Position numbers and translations under genes: made by a program
Source: Actinobacillus lignieresii
GTDB taxonomy: Bacteria > Pseudomonadota > Gammaproteobacteria > Enterobacterales > Pasteurellaceae
Direction: 5' to 3'
NCBI RefSeq assembly: GCF_900444945.1
Contig: NZ_UFRM01000001.1
Coordinates: forward strand, 630,501-694,500
DNA: 64,000 nt
In this document: piece by piece, positions 1 to 10,131 of the stretch
Layout: each line of letters begins with the position of its first letter
Numbering within the stretch: the stretch's first letter is position 1
The notes under the pieces: generated by a model
Databases searched by the model: none
Told to the model about the DNA's origin: nothing
What the model saw: only the letters and a program-made list of their open reading frames with translations

Positions 1-1974
1 GTAAACAGTAATAACCCGATGGGTTTGGATTGGATTAAAGCTTTCCCAAAATTAGCGTTCTCGGAAATCGCGGAACTGACCAAATACGTGAGTTTCAGCA
101 ATGTCGGTAAGAATCTGTTACCTACGGTATTATTTACCGCTTTTTTCTTATTGATTTCATTTTTGTTGAATTGGAAAAAGAAAGCGATAAAAGACCGCTT
201 GTCTAAAATTGCCGGTTATGTCAATACTTTAAAAAACGACAGCCATTGGTACACGCCGGAAGCCATGTTTTGGACATTGCTACTGGCTTTACCAAGTACG
301 TTAATGTTTTTTACCGCTTACAATCTGATTGCATTCTTATTTTTTAATGATCCGATTGCGGCGTGGCGTTGGGGCTTACGTTTAACCTTATATTGGTGGT
401 TTTTCGCAACGGTTTTATCGCTATTGCGCCCGAACGGTTTGGCCTATCGTCATTTCGGTATGCCGCAGCAAAGTAACCGCATTTTCCAACGTATTATTAA
501 ACAATCGATTTGGATTATCGGTTTATTGTTAATTTCTTCGATTCCGTCACAAATTGAAGCGATCGGTTATCCGAACGATGTTATCGGACAAGTGATGTCG
601 ATTGTTGCGCTTGCTCTGTGCCTTTTTGTCGTTCGTCCTTTGTTGGATCGAGGAATTACCGAATATCAAAACGCAAAAACGGAAGACGGTACGATTCGAA
701 ATGTCAGCCTGTTTAAGTTACTGCGTTTAGTGCTTATTATTGCGCCGATTTTATTGATTGTGCTTATCGTGTTAGGTTACTACTATACGGCGATTTATCT
801 GATTACTCATTTATTGAACAGCTATTTTGTGGTGTTAATTTGGGTATTCGGGCGTTATTTCGCTTATCGTGCGGTCACGATTTCGGCGCGCCGTTTAGCC
901 TACCGCCGTTTACAGGAAAAACGCCAGAAAATCAGAGAACAGGCAGCGGATCATACGCATAAAGACGATATTAAGGAAGAAGAATCGATTAAACTCTCGG
1001 TAGTCAATCAGCAGATTCTTCGTGTGACGGATTTACTCGGCTGGGTCGTATTATTCGGTTTACTCTATATCGTATGGTCCGATCTGATTAGTATCGCTTA
1101 TTATTTGGACGGAGTGATTCTATTTGAAAGTAACGACGGCACGAAAGTCGAGTCGATTACCTTACTCAATCTGATGCGAGCGTTCTTGTACGTAGTGATC
1201 ACTTACGTATTGGTGAAAAATATCGCCGGTATTTTAGAAGTCGTACTCTTTTCTCGCGTAAGGCTTTCAAAAGGAACGCCGCAAACCATTATCACCATGT
1301 TTATTTATACGATTGTTGCGATCGGCGGCGTATCGGCATTTTCGGCATTAGGGATTTCTTGGACCAAGATTCAATGGATCTTTACCGCATTATCGGTCGG
1401 TTTGGGTTTCGGGGTACGCGAAATTTTCGGCAGCGTAGTATCGGGTTCGATTTTATTATTCGAGCGTCCGATTCGAGTCGGCGACAAAGTAACGGTTGGG
1501 CAACATACCGGCTTTATTACCAAAATTCGCTTACGTTCAACCACTTTACTCAATTCGGATAATATGGAAGTGGTGTTACCGAATCAGGCGTTCGTCACGG
1601 ATCGTTTTATTAACTGGACGTTAAATAATACGATTACTCGTTTGCAATTTTTCTTAAACGTTCACTTGGAAGACGATTTGCAAAAAGCGAAAGAATTGAT
1701 TTTACAAGCGATCAGCGAGGCACCGAAGGTGGTTGCCGAGCCGAAACCGGCGATCAATATTTTACGTTTTAACGATAATGCGTTGGAACATGAAATCGAA
1801 GTGTTTGTCGGGGAGTTGGGCGATCGTTCGGAAACTTTAACTTTCTTGCATTATCGGATTACCGAATTATTAAAACAACATCACATTCGATTCGCTTTCA
1901 AACAGTTGGATGTCAATATGCATACGGCAGAGGTTCAGAAAGCGGTCAAATTGAGTGAAAATTTAGCAAAATAA
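1..1974 (+). CDS. mscK: MscK/KefA-type mechanosensitive channel, C-terminal part (5' end outside window)
   Basis: The frame is open from the first base of the window, so the gene starts upstream; the Met at base 19 is only an internal Met. The visible 657 codons hold about ten hydrophobic segments, then a typical MscS channel domain: a glycine/alanine-rich pore helix with GLGFGVREIFGS near residue 465 and the beta-domain motif FERPIRVGD followed by LPN near residue 525. MscK proteins are about 1,100 residues with a long periplasmic N-terminus, which would lie outside the window. Role by family: inner-membrane channel opened by membrane tension to release solutes on osmotic downshock. It ends 21 bases before aroC and may share its transcript. 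The family is certain; MscK rather than another large MscS paralogue is inferred from the number of membrane segments. Confidence 0.85.
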   Translation, partial: VNSNNPMGLDWIKAFPKLAFSEIAELTKYVSFSNVGKNLLPTVLFTAFFLLISFLLNWKKKAIKDRLSKIAGYVNTLKNDSHWYTPEAMFWTLLLALPSTLMFFTAYNLIAFLFFNDPIAAWRWGLRLTLYWWFFATVLSLLRPNGLAYRHFGMPQQSNRIFQRIIKQSIWIIGLLLISSIPSQIEAIGYPNDVIGQVMSIVALALCLFVVRPLLDRGITEYQNAKTEDGTIRNVSLFKLLRLVLIIAPILLIVLIVLGYYYTAIYLITHLLNSYFVVLIWVFGRYFAYRAVTISARRLAYRRLQEKRQKIREQAADHTHKDDIKEEESIKLSVVNQQILRVTDLLGWVVLFGLLYIVWSDLISIAYYLDGVILFESNDGTKVESITLLNLMRAFLYVVITYVLVKNIAGILEVVLFSRVRLSKGTPQTIITMFIYTIVAIGGVSAFSALGISWTKIQWIFTALSVGLGFGVREIFGSVVSGSILLFERPIRVGDKVTVGQHTGFITKIRLRSTTLLNSDNMEVVLPNQAFVTDRFINWTLNNTITRLQFFLNVHLEDDLQKAKELILQAISEAPKVVAEPKPAINILRFNDNALEHEIEVFVGELGDRSETLTFLHYRITELLKQHHIRFAFKQLDVNMHTAEVQKAVKLSENLAK

Positions 1975-1995
1975 AATAAATAATAAGGAAGCATT

Positions 1996-3078
1996 ATGGC
2001 AGGCAACAGCATTGGACAATTATTTAAAGTCACCACATTCGGCGAGTCGCACGGTATTGCATTAGGCTGTATCGTGGACGGCGTGCCGCCGAATATGGCG
2101 CTCTCGGAAGCGGATATTCAACCCGATTTGGATCGCCGAAAACCGGGGACATCACGTTATACCACACCCCGCAGAGAAGATGACGAAGTACAAATTCTTT
2201 CCGGTGTCTTTGAAGGTAAAACAACCGGTACCAGTATCGGTTTAATCATTAAAAACGGTGATCAACGCTCAAAAGATTACGGCGATATTGCGGATAAATT
2301 CCGTCCGGGTCATGCGGATTATACTTATCAACAAAAATACGGTATTCGTGATTATCGCGGCGGCGGACGTTCGTCAGCGCGTGAAACGGCAATGCGTGTT
2401 GCTGCCGGTGCGATTGCAAAAAAATATTTGCGCGAGCAATTCGGCATTGAAGTACGCGGTTATTTATCACAAATCGGTAACGTGAAAATTAATCCTGAAA
2501 CGGTAGCGGATATCAGCAAAATCGATTGGCAACAAGTGGCGAGCAATCCGTTTTTCTGCCCTGATCCGGTTGCGGTAGAGGGCTTTGACGAGTTGATTCG
2601 TGAATTGAAAAAAGACGGCGATTCTATCGGTGCGAAATTAACCGTAGTTGCCGAGAACGTACCGGTCGGGTTGGGCGAGCCGGTGTTTGATCGCTTAGAT
2701 GCGGATCTGGCGCATGCGTTGATGTCGATTAATGCGGTCAAAGCGGTCGAAATCGGTGACGGTTTTGCCGTGGTTGAGCAGCGTGGTAGCGAGCATCGCG
2801 ATGAAATGACACCGCAAGGTTTTTTATCAAATCACGCAGGTGGTATTTTAGGCGGCATTAGTTCCGGTCAGCCGATTATTGCGCATATCGCATTAAAACC
2901 GACTTCCAGTATTATGGTACCGGGACGCTCGGTAAATCTAAATAACGAACCGGTCGAATTGGTTACCAAAGGTCGCCATGATCCTTGTGTCGGCATTCGA
3001 GCGGTGCCGATTGCCGAAGCAATGACGGCAATTATTTTGTTGGATCATTTACTGAGATTTAAAGCGCAATGCCGTTAA
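1996..3078 (+). CDS. aroC: Chorismate synthase
   Basis: Last step of the shikimate pathway: converts 5-enolpyruvylshikimate-3-phosphate to chorismate using reduced FMN. The 360-residue length is normal for the bacterial enzyme. The three family signatures are visible: GESHG at residues 16-20, RPGHADYTY near 105, and the [10 protein letters not shown] stretch near 125. A good Shine-Dalgarno (AAGGA) lies 7 bases before the ATG. The next shikimate enzyme backwards, aroA, is in this window at 44.4 kb but in a separate operon. Transcription probably ends at the uptake-signal hairpin just downstream. Confidence 0.98.
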   Translation: MAGNSIGQLFKVTTFGESHGIALGCIVDGVPPNMALSEADIQPDLDRRKPGTSRYTTPRREDDEVQILSGVFEGKTTGTSIGLIIKNGDQRSKDYGDIADKFRPGHADYTYQQKYGIRDYRGGGRSSARETAMRVAAGAIAKKYLREQFGIEVRGYLSQIGNVKINPETVADISKIDWQQVASNPFFCPDPVAVEGFDELIRELKKDGDSIGAKLTVVAENVPVGLGEPVFDRLDADLAHALMSINAVKAVEIGDGFAVVEQRGSEHRDEMTPQGFLSNHAGGILGGISSGQPIIAHIALKPTSSIMVPGRSVNLNNEPVELVTKGRHDPCVGIRAVPIAEAMTAIILLDHLLRFKAQCR

Positions 3079-3094
3079 GTCGGTTATAATTAGA

Positions 3095-3140
3095 ACAAGC
3101 GGTCTTTTTTGCAAAAAATGCTGCAAAAAAGACCGCTTGT
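3095..3140 (+). terminator. USS inverted pair acting as aroC terminator
   Basis: Two facing Apl-type uptake signal cores (ACAAGCGGTC and its complement) extend into a 16-bp perfect stem with a run of T inside the arms, 16 bases after the aroC stop. Paired uptake signals as terminators are well known in Pasteurellaceae. Confidence 0.75.
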
Positions 3141-3168
3141 ATTTTATTAATTTACTTTTCAGGATGTA

Positions 3169-4002
3169 ATGATGAAAAGATTTAAACTACTTCTCTTATC
3201 AAGTTTACTCGGTTTGAATGTTGCTGCGGACGCTACGCTTTGGGAACAAATTCGTACACCGGTTGCCGGACAGGCACAGCCTATCGGCGGATATAGTAAC
3301 GGTTGTATTATCGGTGCGCAGCCGTTGGCTTTAAAAGGGGACGGCTATCAAGTCATTCGCTCGGCACGTAACCGTTTTTACGGCCACCCTGATTTATTAT
3401 CCTTTTTACAACGATTGGCAAAAAATACCAAAGCGGCAGGGTTGCCTCCGATCTTAATCGGCGATATGGGTATGCCGGCAGGCGGTCGTTTTTCTTCCGG
3501 TCACGCAAGTCACCAAACCGGCTTAGATGCGGATATTTGGTTTAGATTCGGCCCGATGGATACCGAAACGGCGAAGAATCCGGCGGGTTTAGCCACTTTA
3601 ATGGTAAATCGTGATGCGCAAGTGGTTGATGAAAGAGTATGGACGCCACAACACGCAACGATGGTCAAACTCGCAGCGAAAGATGATCGAGTGGATAGAA
3701 TTTTCGTGAATCCGGCGATTAAAGTGAAATTATGCAATACCGCCGGTTCGGATAGAAGCTGGCTGCGTAAAGTACGTCCTTGGTACGGACACGATTCGCA
3801 TATGCACGTGCGTTTAAGCTGTCCGCAAAACGCACCGAATTGTGAAAATCAAGCCCCGATTCCGGCGGGCGACGGCTGCGGTGCGGAGCTTTATTCTTGG
3901 TTTGAGCCGGCACCGGCAGGTTCGACGGTATCAAAACCTAAAGTGTTACCGACACCACCGGTTCAATGTCAGATGATTCTTTCGTCACAAGGACTGAACT
4001 AA
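3169..4002 (+). CDS. mepA: Penicillin-insensitive murein endopeptidase
   Basis: Periplasmic LAS-family metallopeptidase that cuts D-alanyl-meso-diaminopimelyl cross-links in peptidoglycan. An N-terminal signal peptide is visible (positively charged start, hydrophobic residues 6-17, cleavage after an Ala near 21). Zinc ligands expected for the family are present: the GHASHQTGLDADIW motif near residue 112 and the HDSHMHVRL motif near 208. The cysteine pattern in the second half fits the family's disulphides. Length 277 is usual. The gene starts with two ATG codons in a row; either could be used. It converges on the alkaline phosphatase gene across a shared hairpin terminator. Confidence 0.95.
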   Translation: MMKRFKLLLLSSLLGLNVAADATLWEQIRTPVAGQAQPIGGYSNGCIIGAQPLALKGDGYQVIRSARNRFYGHPDLLSFLQRLAKNTKAAGLPPILIGDMGMPAGGRFSSGHASHQTGLDADIWFRFGPMDTETAKNPAGLATLMVNRDAQVVDERVWTPQHATMVKLAAKDDRVDRIFVNPAIKVKLCNTAGSDRSWLRKVRPWYGHDSHMHVRLSCPQNAPNCENQAPIPAGDGCGAELYSWFEPAPAGSTVSKPKVLPTPPVQCQMILSSQGLN

Positions 4003-4004
4003 CA

Positions 4005-4038
4005 AAAAAACGCACCTTAAATACTAAGGTGCATTTTT
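4005..4038. terminator. Bidirectional hairpin terminator between mepA and phoA
   Basis: An inverted repeat with GCACCTTA and TAAGGTGC arms is flanked by A-rich and T-rich runs on both sides, so it can end transcripts from both converging genes. Confidence 0.7.
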
Positions 4039-4051
4039 AGTTTTTGAATTG

Positions 4052-5497
4052 CTATTCCGCTTTAATCGCAAATGCTTTAAGCATAGTATGGAAAATATCG
4101 GTATTATCTACATAGAATCTGCTTTCCGGTGCCCCTTTATAGTAAGTGCCTAAGCCGGCTTCCGGTTTTGCAATGTCAAGGAAGTGTTTCGCTCCGAAAC
4201 CTTTCGCATATACCGGTACTAATTCTCTAGTGTGATTGTCCGAATACCAGCGAACTAAAGGAAGTACGCCGGCACCTTGGTTTACGATTTCCGAATAGAG
4301 TTTTTCATTAGAATGCGGGCCTTGTAAGAAACCGTTGCCGTGGTCGGTGGTTACGATAAGTAACGTTTCATCCCAAGAGCTGTTTTTCTCCACCCAATTT
4401 ACTGCCGCTTCTACCGCAAGATTAAAGTCGATTTGTTCTTCTACGATACGAGGCAGGTTATTGGCGTGAGCCGCCCAGTCCACCGCACCGCCTTCAACCA
4501 TTAAGAAGAAACCCTTATCATTTTTGCTGACTACATTTAATGCACCTAACGTCATGGTTGCCAAATCAGGTTGATTTTCGAGTAATGCTCCCGCACTCAC
4601 ACCCGAACGGTTAAATTGTAGAGTAGCGTTATTTTGTGCGGTACCTAAAACTTTCGTTTTACCTTTGAAATCCAATTTACCTTCGGCAAGCGCGATAAAA
4701 TCTTCTTTGCTGTCAATCAGCGTATAGTCGGTTTTACCGGCAACTAAGTTATCCCAAGTTTCTTTGCCGCCGACATAGCGGAAATCTTTTTCGTCTTTCG
4801 GTTGAACGGCTTTCCCGTTTTTATCAAAGTACGGGTGACCGGTTCCCATAATGACGGACGCTTTACCGGACGTTACCGCTTCTTTGGCAATTTCCGCATA
4901 ATTGTTGCGATTGACGTTATGTGAGAGGAAGCCTGCCGGCGTTGCATGGCTCCATTGCACGGAAGTAATTACACCGAGCGCACGACCGGATTCAACGACA
5001 TATTCGCCGATGTTTTTTAAGCGGGTATCGTCGTTCGACCAGTTAATCGCATTATTATAAGTTTTGTGTCCGCTTGCTAAGGCGGTTGCCGCCGCCGCAC
5101 TGTCGGTAAAGTTGGTTTGAGCGTATTCGTAGCCGCCGAAATAACTGGTGTAATTGTTTAAATTACCTTTATGTTGATAGCTTGATTTCTCTTTATTCCA
5201 CAGCTCTTTCGGATCAAATTTTACAGAATTCTTTAATGAATGAGTCGGTTTGGTCGAAGTATTGAGAGGGTGAGTAGAGGCAAATAATTTGACATCGAAT
5301 TTATCGTAAACTTCTTTGCCTAATGCGCCGTGACGGAAATAGCTTGCCGCTTTCCAAGTATTGATACCCGCACCGTCACTAATTAATAAGATAACGTTTT
5401 TCGCTTGAGCATCGCCCGTAGCGGTCGATTGTGCGATAGCGGTTTGATGAACGGTTGCTCCTACAAATAAAACAAGCGCGATTTTAGATAATTTCAT
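4052..5497 (-). CDS. phoA: Alkaline phosphatase (PhoA family)
   Basis: Periplasmic phosphomonoesterase that releases phosphate from organic esters. Signal peptide at residues 1-22 (ending AIA). A metal-binding Asp is in ISDGAG near residue 41; the catalytic serine is Ser132 in TDSAAAATA, which matches the alkaline phosphatase active-site signature; a second metal cluster is in VEGGAVDWAAHANN, and TTDHGNG near residue 387 supplies further ligands. The 481-residue length is normal. Its promoter carries a PhoB box, so induction under phosphate starvation is expected. A phosphate transporter operon lies at 26-28 kb in this window but shows no such box. Confidence 0.93.
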   Translation of the reverse strand: MKLSKIALVLFVGATVHQTAIAQSTATGDAQAKNVILLISDGAGINTWKAASYFRHGALGKEVYDKFDVKLFASTHPLNTSTKPTHSLKNSVKFDPKELWNKEKSSYQHKGNLNNYTSYFGGYEYAQTNFTDSAAAATALASGHKTYNNAINWSNDDTRLKNIGEYVVESGRALGVITSVQWSHATPAGFLSHNVNRNNYAEIAKEAVTSGKASVIMGTGHPYFDKNGKAVQPKDEKDFRYVGGKETWDNLVAGKTDYTLIDSKEDFIALAEGKLDFKGKTKVLGTAQNNATLQFNRSGVSAGALLENQPDLATMTLGALNVVSKNDKGFFLMVEGGAVDWAAHANNLPRIVEEQIDFNLAVEAAVNWVEKNSSWDETLLIVTTDHGNGFLQGPHSNEKLYSEIVNQGAGVLPLVRWYSDNHTRELVPVYAKGFGAKHFLDIAKPEAGLGTYYKGAPESRFYVDNTDIFHTMLKAFAIKAE

Positions 5498-5536
5498 AAT
5501 TACTCCTTAGATTGACTATTTATTTAGTCGAGGCGT

Positions 5537-5570
5537 ATTTTATGGATTAATTATGACATTTCTATGACAG
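5537..5570 (-). promoter_or_regulatory. Pho box and -10 element for the alkaline phosphatase gene
   Basis: Read on the minus strand, bases 5570-5553 are CTGTCATAGAAATGTCAT: two TGTCAT units 11 bp apart, as in the PhoB consensus. A -10-like TAAAAT follows 10 bp later (5542-5537). There is no good -35, as expected for a PhoB-activated promoter. Confidence 0.82.
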
Positions 5571-5679
5571 TAAATATTTTCCGTAAGAAAGGCGGATATA
5601 AGACCCGCTATTGCTTTTTAAAAAGAAAAATCAGACAATTTTCGCCAATAAAAACGGAATCGTATTAGAGAAAACAATT

Positions 5680-7596
5680 TTGAGAGTATTTTTAGCGGAA
5701 AAACCAAGTTTAGCGAGGGCAATCGCAGACGTATTGCCTAAGCCGCATACCCGTGGTGACGGTTATATCCAATGCGGTGAAAATGATGTGGTGACTTGGT
5801 GTATCGGTCATTTGTTAGAGCAGGCTGAGCCGGATGCTTATGACGAGCGTTTTAAAATGTGGCGTATGGAACATTTGCCGATTATTCCGCAACAATGGAA
5901 ATTAGTACCGAAAAAAGATACTTTGAAGCAATTGAAAGCGGTTGAAAAATTGGTAAAAAAAGCGGAGGTATTGGTAAACGCCGGCGACCCGGACCGAGAA
6001 GGGCAGCTATTAGTTGATGAGGTCTTCAACTATCTGAACGTACCGCCGGAAAAACGTAATCGGATTCAACGTTGTTTGGTGAGCGATCTCAACCCGAGTG
6101 CGGTAAAAAAAGCGATTGATAAATTGCAAAATAATCGTGATTTTATACCGCTTGCCACCTCTGCCTTAGCACGTGCAAGAGCCGATTGGCTATACGGCAT
6201 TAATATGACGCGAGCTTATACCTTACAAGGGCGTTGGTCGGGCTATCAGGGGGTATTGTCGGTGGGGCGTGTTCAAACCCCCGTGTTAGGTTTAATTGTG
6301 CGCCGCGATCTGGAAATAGAAAACTTTGTGCCGAAAGACTATTTTGAAGTATTGGCGCATATCGTTGTGCCGGAAACTCAAGAACGTTTTACCGCACAAT
6401 GGCAACCGAGTAAGGCGTGCGAAGATTATCAAGATGAAGACGGTCGAGTATTATCTAAAAGTTTGGCGGAAAATGTCGTTAAACGCATTACCGACCAAGC
6501 AGCATTAGTAACGGACTATCAAGATAAAATTGAAACGGAAACCGCACCGCTGCCTTATTCATTATCGGTTTTACAAATTGATGCGGCTCGTCGCTACGGT
6601 TTATCGGCGCAAGCTGTGTTAGATATTTGCCAGAAACTATACGAAACGCATAAGTTAATTACTTATCCTCGTTCGGATAACCGTTATTTACCGAATGAGC
6701 ATTATGCCGACCGTTTTAAGGTAATGGCGGCAATCGCTCATCACTTAGACGAATATAAAGAAAAGCCTGAAGTGGTTAATCCGGAAATTCGTAATCGTTG
6801 TTGGAATGATAAAAAGGTGGAAGCGCACCATGCTATTATTCCGACCGCACGCCAAGGCTTGGTACGACTAACTGAAAACGAAAAGCGTATTTATCAACTG
6901 ATTGCCCGTCAATACTTAATGCAATTTTGTCCGGATGCGGAATATCGCAAAGGTAAAATTGTATTGGAAATTGCCGGAGGAACCTTTAACGCGCAAGCTC
7001 GAAACTTAATTGTTGCCGGTTGGAAAGCATTATTAGGCAAAGAAGACAGTGATGAAGTGTTAGAACCGTTGTTGCCGGTTGTAAGAAAAGGACAGCAATT
7101 ACATTGTGAAAAAGGTGAAATTGTCAGTAAGAAAACCCAGCCGCCTCGCCATTTTACCGATGCAAGTTTATTATCGGCGATGACCGGTATCGCTCGTTTC
7201 GTACAAGATAAACAACTTAAAAAAGTCTTGCGTGAAACGGACGGCTTAGGTACTGAAGCAACACGAGCCGGTATTATCGAATTGCTGTTTAAACGCGGAT
7301 TTTTAATCAAAAAAGGACGAAATATCCACAGTACGGAAGCCGGACGAATTCTAGTTAGTGCCTTACCGGACGAAGCGACTCAGCCGGATATGACAGCGCA
7401 TTGGGAAATGCAATTGACCGACATCAGTAAAAAGCAAGCGAGTTATCAGCAATTTATGGCTGCGTTAGTGAGCAAACTGCCGGAGCTGTTGCACACGGAA
7501 AGACAGAAATTGCAAAATTTAAGTCGAATTCAACCGCCTGCCTCTTATCGCAAGCGGTCAAGTTTTAAGAAAAATTCACAAACTGCTGAAAAATAA
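5680..7596 (+). CDS. topB: DNA topoisomerase III
   Basis: Type IA topoisomerase that relaxes and decatenates DNA through a 5'-phosphotyrosine intermediate. Domains: Toprim at the start ([16 protein letters not shown]; the acidic [10 protein letters not shown] motif near residue 105), then the catalytic domain with Tyr in [11 protein letters not shown] near 330. I chose the TTG at 5680 because the protein then begins [10 protein letters not shown], as topB proteins do, giving 638 residues. Another in-frame TTG at 5611 would add 23 residues (MLFKKKN...) that do not belong to the family and has no ribosome-binding site. No zinc fingers are seen at the C-terminus, which is basic ([10 protein letters not shown]). 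The second type IA enzyme, topA, is at 48.3 kb. Confidence 0.93.
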   Translation: MRVFLAEKPSLARAIADVLPKPHTRGDGYIQCGENDVVTWCIGHLLEQAEPDAYDERFKMWRMEHLPIIPQQWKLVPKKDTLKQLKAVEKLVKKAEVLVNAGDPDREGQLLVDEVFNYLNVPPEKRNRIQRCLVSDLNPSAVKKAIDKLQNNRDFIPLATSALARARADWLYGINMTRAYTLQGRWSGYQGVLSVGRVQTPVLGLIVRRDLEIENFVPKDYFEVLAHIVVPETQERFTAQWQPSKACEDYQDEDGRVLSKSLAENVVKRITDQAALVTDYQDKIETETAPLPYSLSVLQIDAARRYGLSAQAVLDICQKLYETHKLITYPRSDNRYLPNEHYADRFKVMAAIAHHLDEYKEKPEVVNPEIRNRCWNDKKVEAHHAIIPTARQGLVRLTENEKRIYQLIARQYLMQFCPDAEYRKGKIVLEIAGGTFNAQARNLIVAGWKALLGKEDSDEVLEPLLPVVRKGQQLHCEKGEIVSKKTQPPRHFTDASLLSAMTGIARFVQDKQLKKVLRETDGLGTEATRAGIIELLFKRGFLIKKGRNIHSTEAGRILVSALPDEATQPDMTAHWEMQLTDISKKQASYQQFMAALVSKLPELLHTERQKLQNLSRIQPPASYRKRSSFKKNSQTAEK

Positions 7597-7626
7597 GGCA
7601 AATGTATTGTTCAAGAAAAAAATTAC

Positions 7627-7655
7627 TTGCAAGAAGTAGGCTAAATCTATATGAT
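7627..7655 (+). promoter_or_regulatory. Promoter of secG and tRNA-Leu
   Basis: TTGCAA (7627-7632) and TATGAT (7650-7655) are separated by 17 bp, a near-consensus sigma-70 promoter 70 bases before the secG start. No terminator is visible between secG and the tRNA, so both are probably on one transcript. Confidence 0.7.
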
Positions 7656-7724
7656 GCACGCCATCGCAAATTGATTTTAATTTTAAAATCTGGGATTTAA
7701 CGCGGATAAGAATAGAGAGTTTAG

Positions 7725-8051
7725 ATGTTAAACGTATTAACAATTATTTATCTCGTTGTTGCGGTTGTATTAATCGGTTTTGTTTTAATGCAACAAGGTA
7801 AAGGTGCGGATGCCGGCGCTTCTTTTGGAGCGGGTGCTTCCGGAACCGTTTTCGGTTCGGCAGGTTCGGCCAACTTTTTATCAAGAACAACAGCGGTTTT
7901 AGCAATTATCTTTTTCGGTATCAGTTTATTAATCGGTAATTTGAATTCACATCAAACCGCACCGAAAAGTCAATTCGAAGATTTAAGCGGCGTTCAACAA
8001 AAAGTTGAGCAACCGAAAGTAGAAAACCCAAATAACGATATTCCTCAATAA
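7725..8051 (+). CDS. secG: Preprotein translocase subunit SecG
   Basis: Small inner-membrane subunit of the SecYEG channel. Two membrane helices are seen (residues about 2-21 and 54-72), separated by the glycine-rich cytosolic loop with QQGKGADAGASFG and the conserved GSAGSANFLSR motif. The 108-residue length and hydrophilic C-terminal tail fit the family. A tRNA-Leu gene begins 18 bases after the stop, the same arrangement as secG-leuU in E. coli. Confidence 0.97.
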   Translation: MLNVLTIIYLVVAVVLIGFVLMQQGKGADAGASFGAGASGTVFGSAGSANFLSRTTAVLAIIFFGISLLIGNLNSHQTAPKSQFEDLSGVQQKVEQPKVENPNNDIPQ

Positions 8052-8069
8052 TTTGGGAACAGTATAAAA

Positions 8070-8155
8070 GCTCTGGTGGTGGAATTGGTAGACACGCTAT
8101 CTTGAGGGGGTAGTGTCCATAGGATGTGCGAGTTCGAGTCTCGCCCAGAGCACCA
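8070..8155 (+). tRNA. tRNA-Leu (anticodon GAG)
   Basis: The 86-nt gene forms a full cloverleaf: acceptor arms GCTCTGG and CCAGAGC, an anticodon stem CTATC/GGTAG around a 7-nt loop TTGAGGG giving anticodon GAG, a long variable arm typical of class II tRNA, the T-arm GTTCGAGTC, discriminator A and an encoded CCA end. It reads CUC and CUU leucine codons. Confidence 0.96.
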
Positions 8156-8160
8156 TATAT

Positions 8161-8192
8161 AAAGCCTTAATCGTAAGATTAGGGCTTTTTTT
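8161..8192 (+). terminator. Terminator after tRNA-Leu
   Basis: AAAGCC(T)TAATC and its complement GATTAGGGCTTT form a stem with a 4-nt loop and a T-rich tail, directly after the tRNA. Confidence 0.85.
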
Positions 8193-8236
8193 ATAACTTA
8201 ATTTTTAAAAATAGGAATAAGCTTAAGGTTTTAACC

Positions 8237-8266
8237 TTGTTCGTAGCAATGGTATTCTTATATAAT
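8237..8266 (+). promoter_or_regulatory. Likely degS promoter
   Basis: TTGTTC (8237-8242), an 18-bp spacer and TATAAT (8261-8266) lie 34 bases before the degS start; a good AAGGAG ribosome site follows. Confidence 0.55.
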
Positions 8267-8299
8267 ATTTAAGCATAAGAATATAAAAAGGAGATAAGT

Positions 8300-9331
8300 A
8301 TGGTAAAGAAGATTGTACAAGCGATTGCACTGGGTTTATTTTGTGCGTTTCTCATCATTTTCGTTTCTCCGTTACTAAAAGACAGATCGGCTATGGTAAA
8401 TGGAAAAACCACGCATATTGAAAGTTATCATGATGCCGTTCAATTGGCGTCTCCCGCAGTAGTAAACGTATATAACCATGCATTCAGTCAGGACGGAAAA
8501 ACCTTTGAAGTGAAAAACTTGGGATCTGGCGTTATTATGACTTCCGACGGGTATATTCTCACGAATAAGCACGTGGTTCAGAATGCGGCTCAAATTATCG
8601 TTGCACTGCAAACAGGCAGTATTTCAAATGCAAAACTAGTCGGTGACGATACGTTAACGGATCTGGCGGTATTAAAAATTGAAGCGGATAACCTTCCTAC
8701 GATACCGCAAAATAATGAAAGACCGGTAAGAATCGGCGATGTGGTTTTAGCAATAGGTAACCCGTTTAATTTAGGGCAAAGTATTACTCAAGGAATTATT
8801 AGCGCTACGGGGCGTAACGCATTAACGGACGGAGGTCGCCAGAACTTTATCCAAACCGATGCCTCTATCAATAGAGGTAATTCCGGCGGTGCTTTAGTCA
8901 ATTCCGCCGGAGAACTTATCGGTATTAATACGCTCAGTTTAGGCAAAACCAGTGATGAATTGGCAGAAGGGTTAAATTTTGCAATACCGATTAATTTAGC
9001 GACTCAAATTATGTCGAAGATTATTCAAGACGGACGCGTAATAAGAGGATATTTCGGCGTAAACAGTTCGCTATATTCGTCAATTTTTGATGAGGAAGAT
9101 GCAAAGGGCGTGTTAATTACCGGTGTCGCGATTAACGGTCCGGCGTATCAGGCGGGTATTGAAGAAAACGACAGAATTTTAAAAGTCGGAGAAGTGGATG
9201 CGGTATCTCCGACACAGATGATGGATTTGCTCGGGAATATGAAGCCCGGAGCGAAAGTTCAGGTAAAAGTGCTACGTGACGGAAAAGAATTTGATGCCGA
9301 TGTGGTTATCGGCGAATTTCCGGAACTATAA
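8300..9331 (+). CDS. degS: Inner-membrane serine protease DegS
   Basis: Site-1 protease of the envelope stress response: it senses misfolded outer-membrane proteins and cleaves the anti-sigma factor RseA. One N-terminal membrane anchor is visible (residues about 5-26) without a signal-peptidase site. The trypsin-like triad is His91 (in TNKHVV), Asp121 (in LTDLAVLKI) and Ser195 (in NRGNSGGAL). A single PDZ domain follows from about residue 255. A single PDZ plus a membrane anchor and the 343-residue length separate DegS from DegP and DegQ. The stop codon is 29 bases before the cmk start. Confidence 0.93.
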   Translation: MVKKIVQAIALGLFCAFLIIFVSPLLKDRSAMVNGKTTHIESYHDAVQLASPAVVNVYNHAFSQDGKTFEVKNLGSGVIMTSDGYILTNKHVVQNAAQIIVALQTGSISNAKLVGDDTLTDLAVLKIEADNLPTIPQNNERPVRIGDVVLAIGNPFNLGQSITQGIISATGRNALTDGGRQNFIQTDASINRGNSGGALVNSAGELIGINTLSLGKTSDELAEGLNFAIPINLATQIMSKIIQDGRVIRGYFGVNSSLYSSIFDEEDAKGVLITGVAINGPAYQAGIEENDRILKVGEVDAVSPTQMMDLLGNMKPGAKVQVKVLRDGKEFDADVVIGEFPEL

Positions 9332-9360
9332 TGCTATTGGTTGATAAGTCAGGAAAAGAT

Positions 9361-10035
9361 ATGAATCATTTTATTATTACCGTTGATGGTCCAAGCGGTG
9401 CGGGCAAAGGTACTTTATGCCATGCGTTGGCCGAAAAATTAGGGTTCGACTTTTTAGATTCGGGAGCGATTTATCGCATTACGGCATTAGCTGCGGTTAA
9501 AGCGGGGATTGCATTGGATGATGAAGATGCTTTAGCGGAAATCGGTCGTCGTTTGGATGTAAAATTCGTGCTGAAAGACGGTGAAATTAATGTCATTCTA
9601 AACGGTGAAAATGTCGGAGATCAAATTCGTACGGCGGAAGCGGGTCAAAATGCCTCTAAAGTTGCAGTATTTCCTAAGGTTCGAGAGGCATTATTGCAAC
9701 GCCAACGAGACTTCAGTACGTCTAAAGGTTTAATTGCGGACGGTCGAGATATGGGGACAGTGGTATTCCCTGAGGCGCAAGTAAAATTATTTTTGGACGC
9801 AAGTGCCGAAGAGCGTGCAAAAAGACGTGTAAAACAGTTGCAAGAAAAGGGATTTAATGCTAACTTTGACGAGATTTTAGCCGAGATTAAAGAGCGTGAT
9901 TTTCGAGATAGAAATCGAGCGGTTGCGCCTTTGGTTCCGGCTAAAGACGCGTTGCTACTTGATTCAACCAGCTTGTCTATCGATGAAGTGATTCGACAGG
10001 CTTTGGATCACATTAGTCAATATATTAAATTTTAA
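9361..10035 (+). CDS. cmk: Cytidylate kinase
   Basis: Phosphorylates CMP and dCMP with ATP in pyrimidine recycling. P-loop [10 protein letters not shown] at residues 8-17, the CMP-binding DSGAIYR near 36, and the [12 protein letters not shown] motif near 130. I start at the ATG at 9361 ([13 protein letters not shown], ribosome site AGGAAA), giving 224 residues, the usual length; an upstream in-frame ATG at 9331 would add ten unconserved residues and overlap the degS stop. It heads the conserved order cmk-rpsA-ihfB. Confidence 0.96.
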   Translation: MNHFIITVDGPSGAGKGTLCHALAEKLGFDFLDSGAIYRITALAAVKAGIALDDEDALAEIGRRLDVKFVLKDGEINVILNGENVGDQIRTAEAGQNASKVAVFPKVREALLQRQRDFSTSKGLIADGRDMGTVVFPEAQVKLFLDASAEERAKRRVKQLQEKGFNANFDEILAEIKERDFRDRNRAVAPLVPAKDALLLDSTSLSIDEVIRQALDHISQYIKF

Positions 10036-10043
10036 TTTATTCG

Positions 10044-10070
10044 CCGAACATAGGATGTGTTCGGTTATTA
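10044..10070 (+). terminator. Possible cmk terminator or attenuator before rpsA
   Basis: CCGAACA and TGTTCGG form a 7-bp stem in the 96-base gap between cmk and rpsA. The following run is TTATTATT rather than pure T, so termination is likely partial. Confidence 0.4.
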
Positions 10071-10131
10071 TTACTAACCCCGTTTAAACAGGATGTTGAA
10101 TGGATGTTCATTTTTATTTAAGAAGAAAATT

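Noticed and set aside
6909..7310. A 133-codon open frame on the minus strand within topB
   Set aside because: It is the antisense shadow of the topB catalytic region; no start signal and no plausible protein.
10093..10131. Extended N-terminus of ribosomal protein S1
   Set aside because: The added 13 residues are not part of the family and the proper [11 protein letters not shown] start follows.
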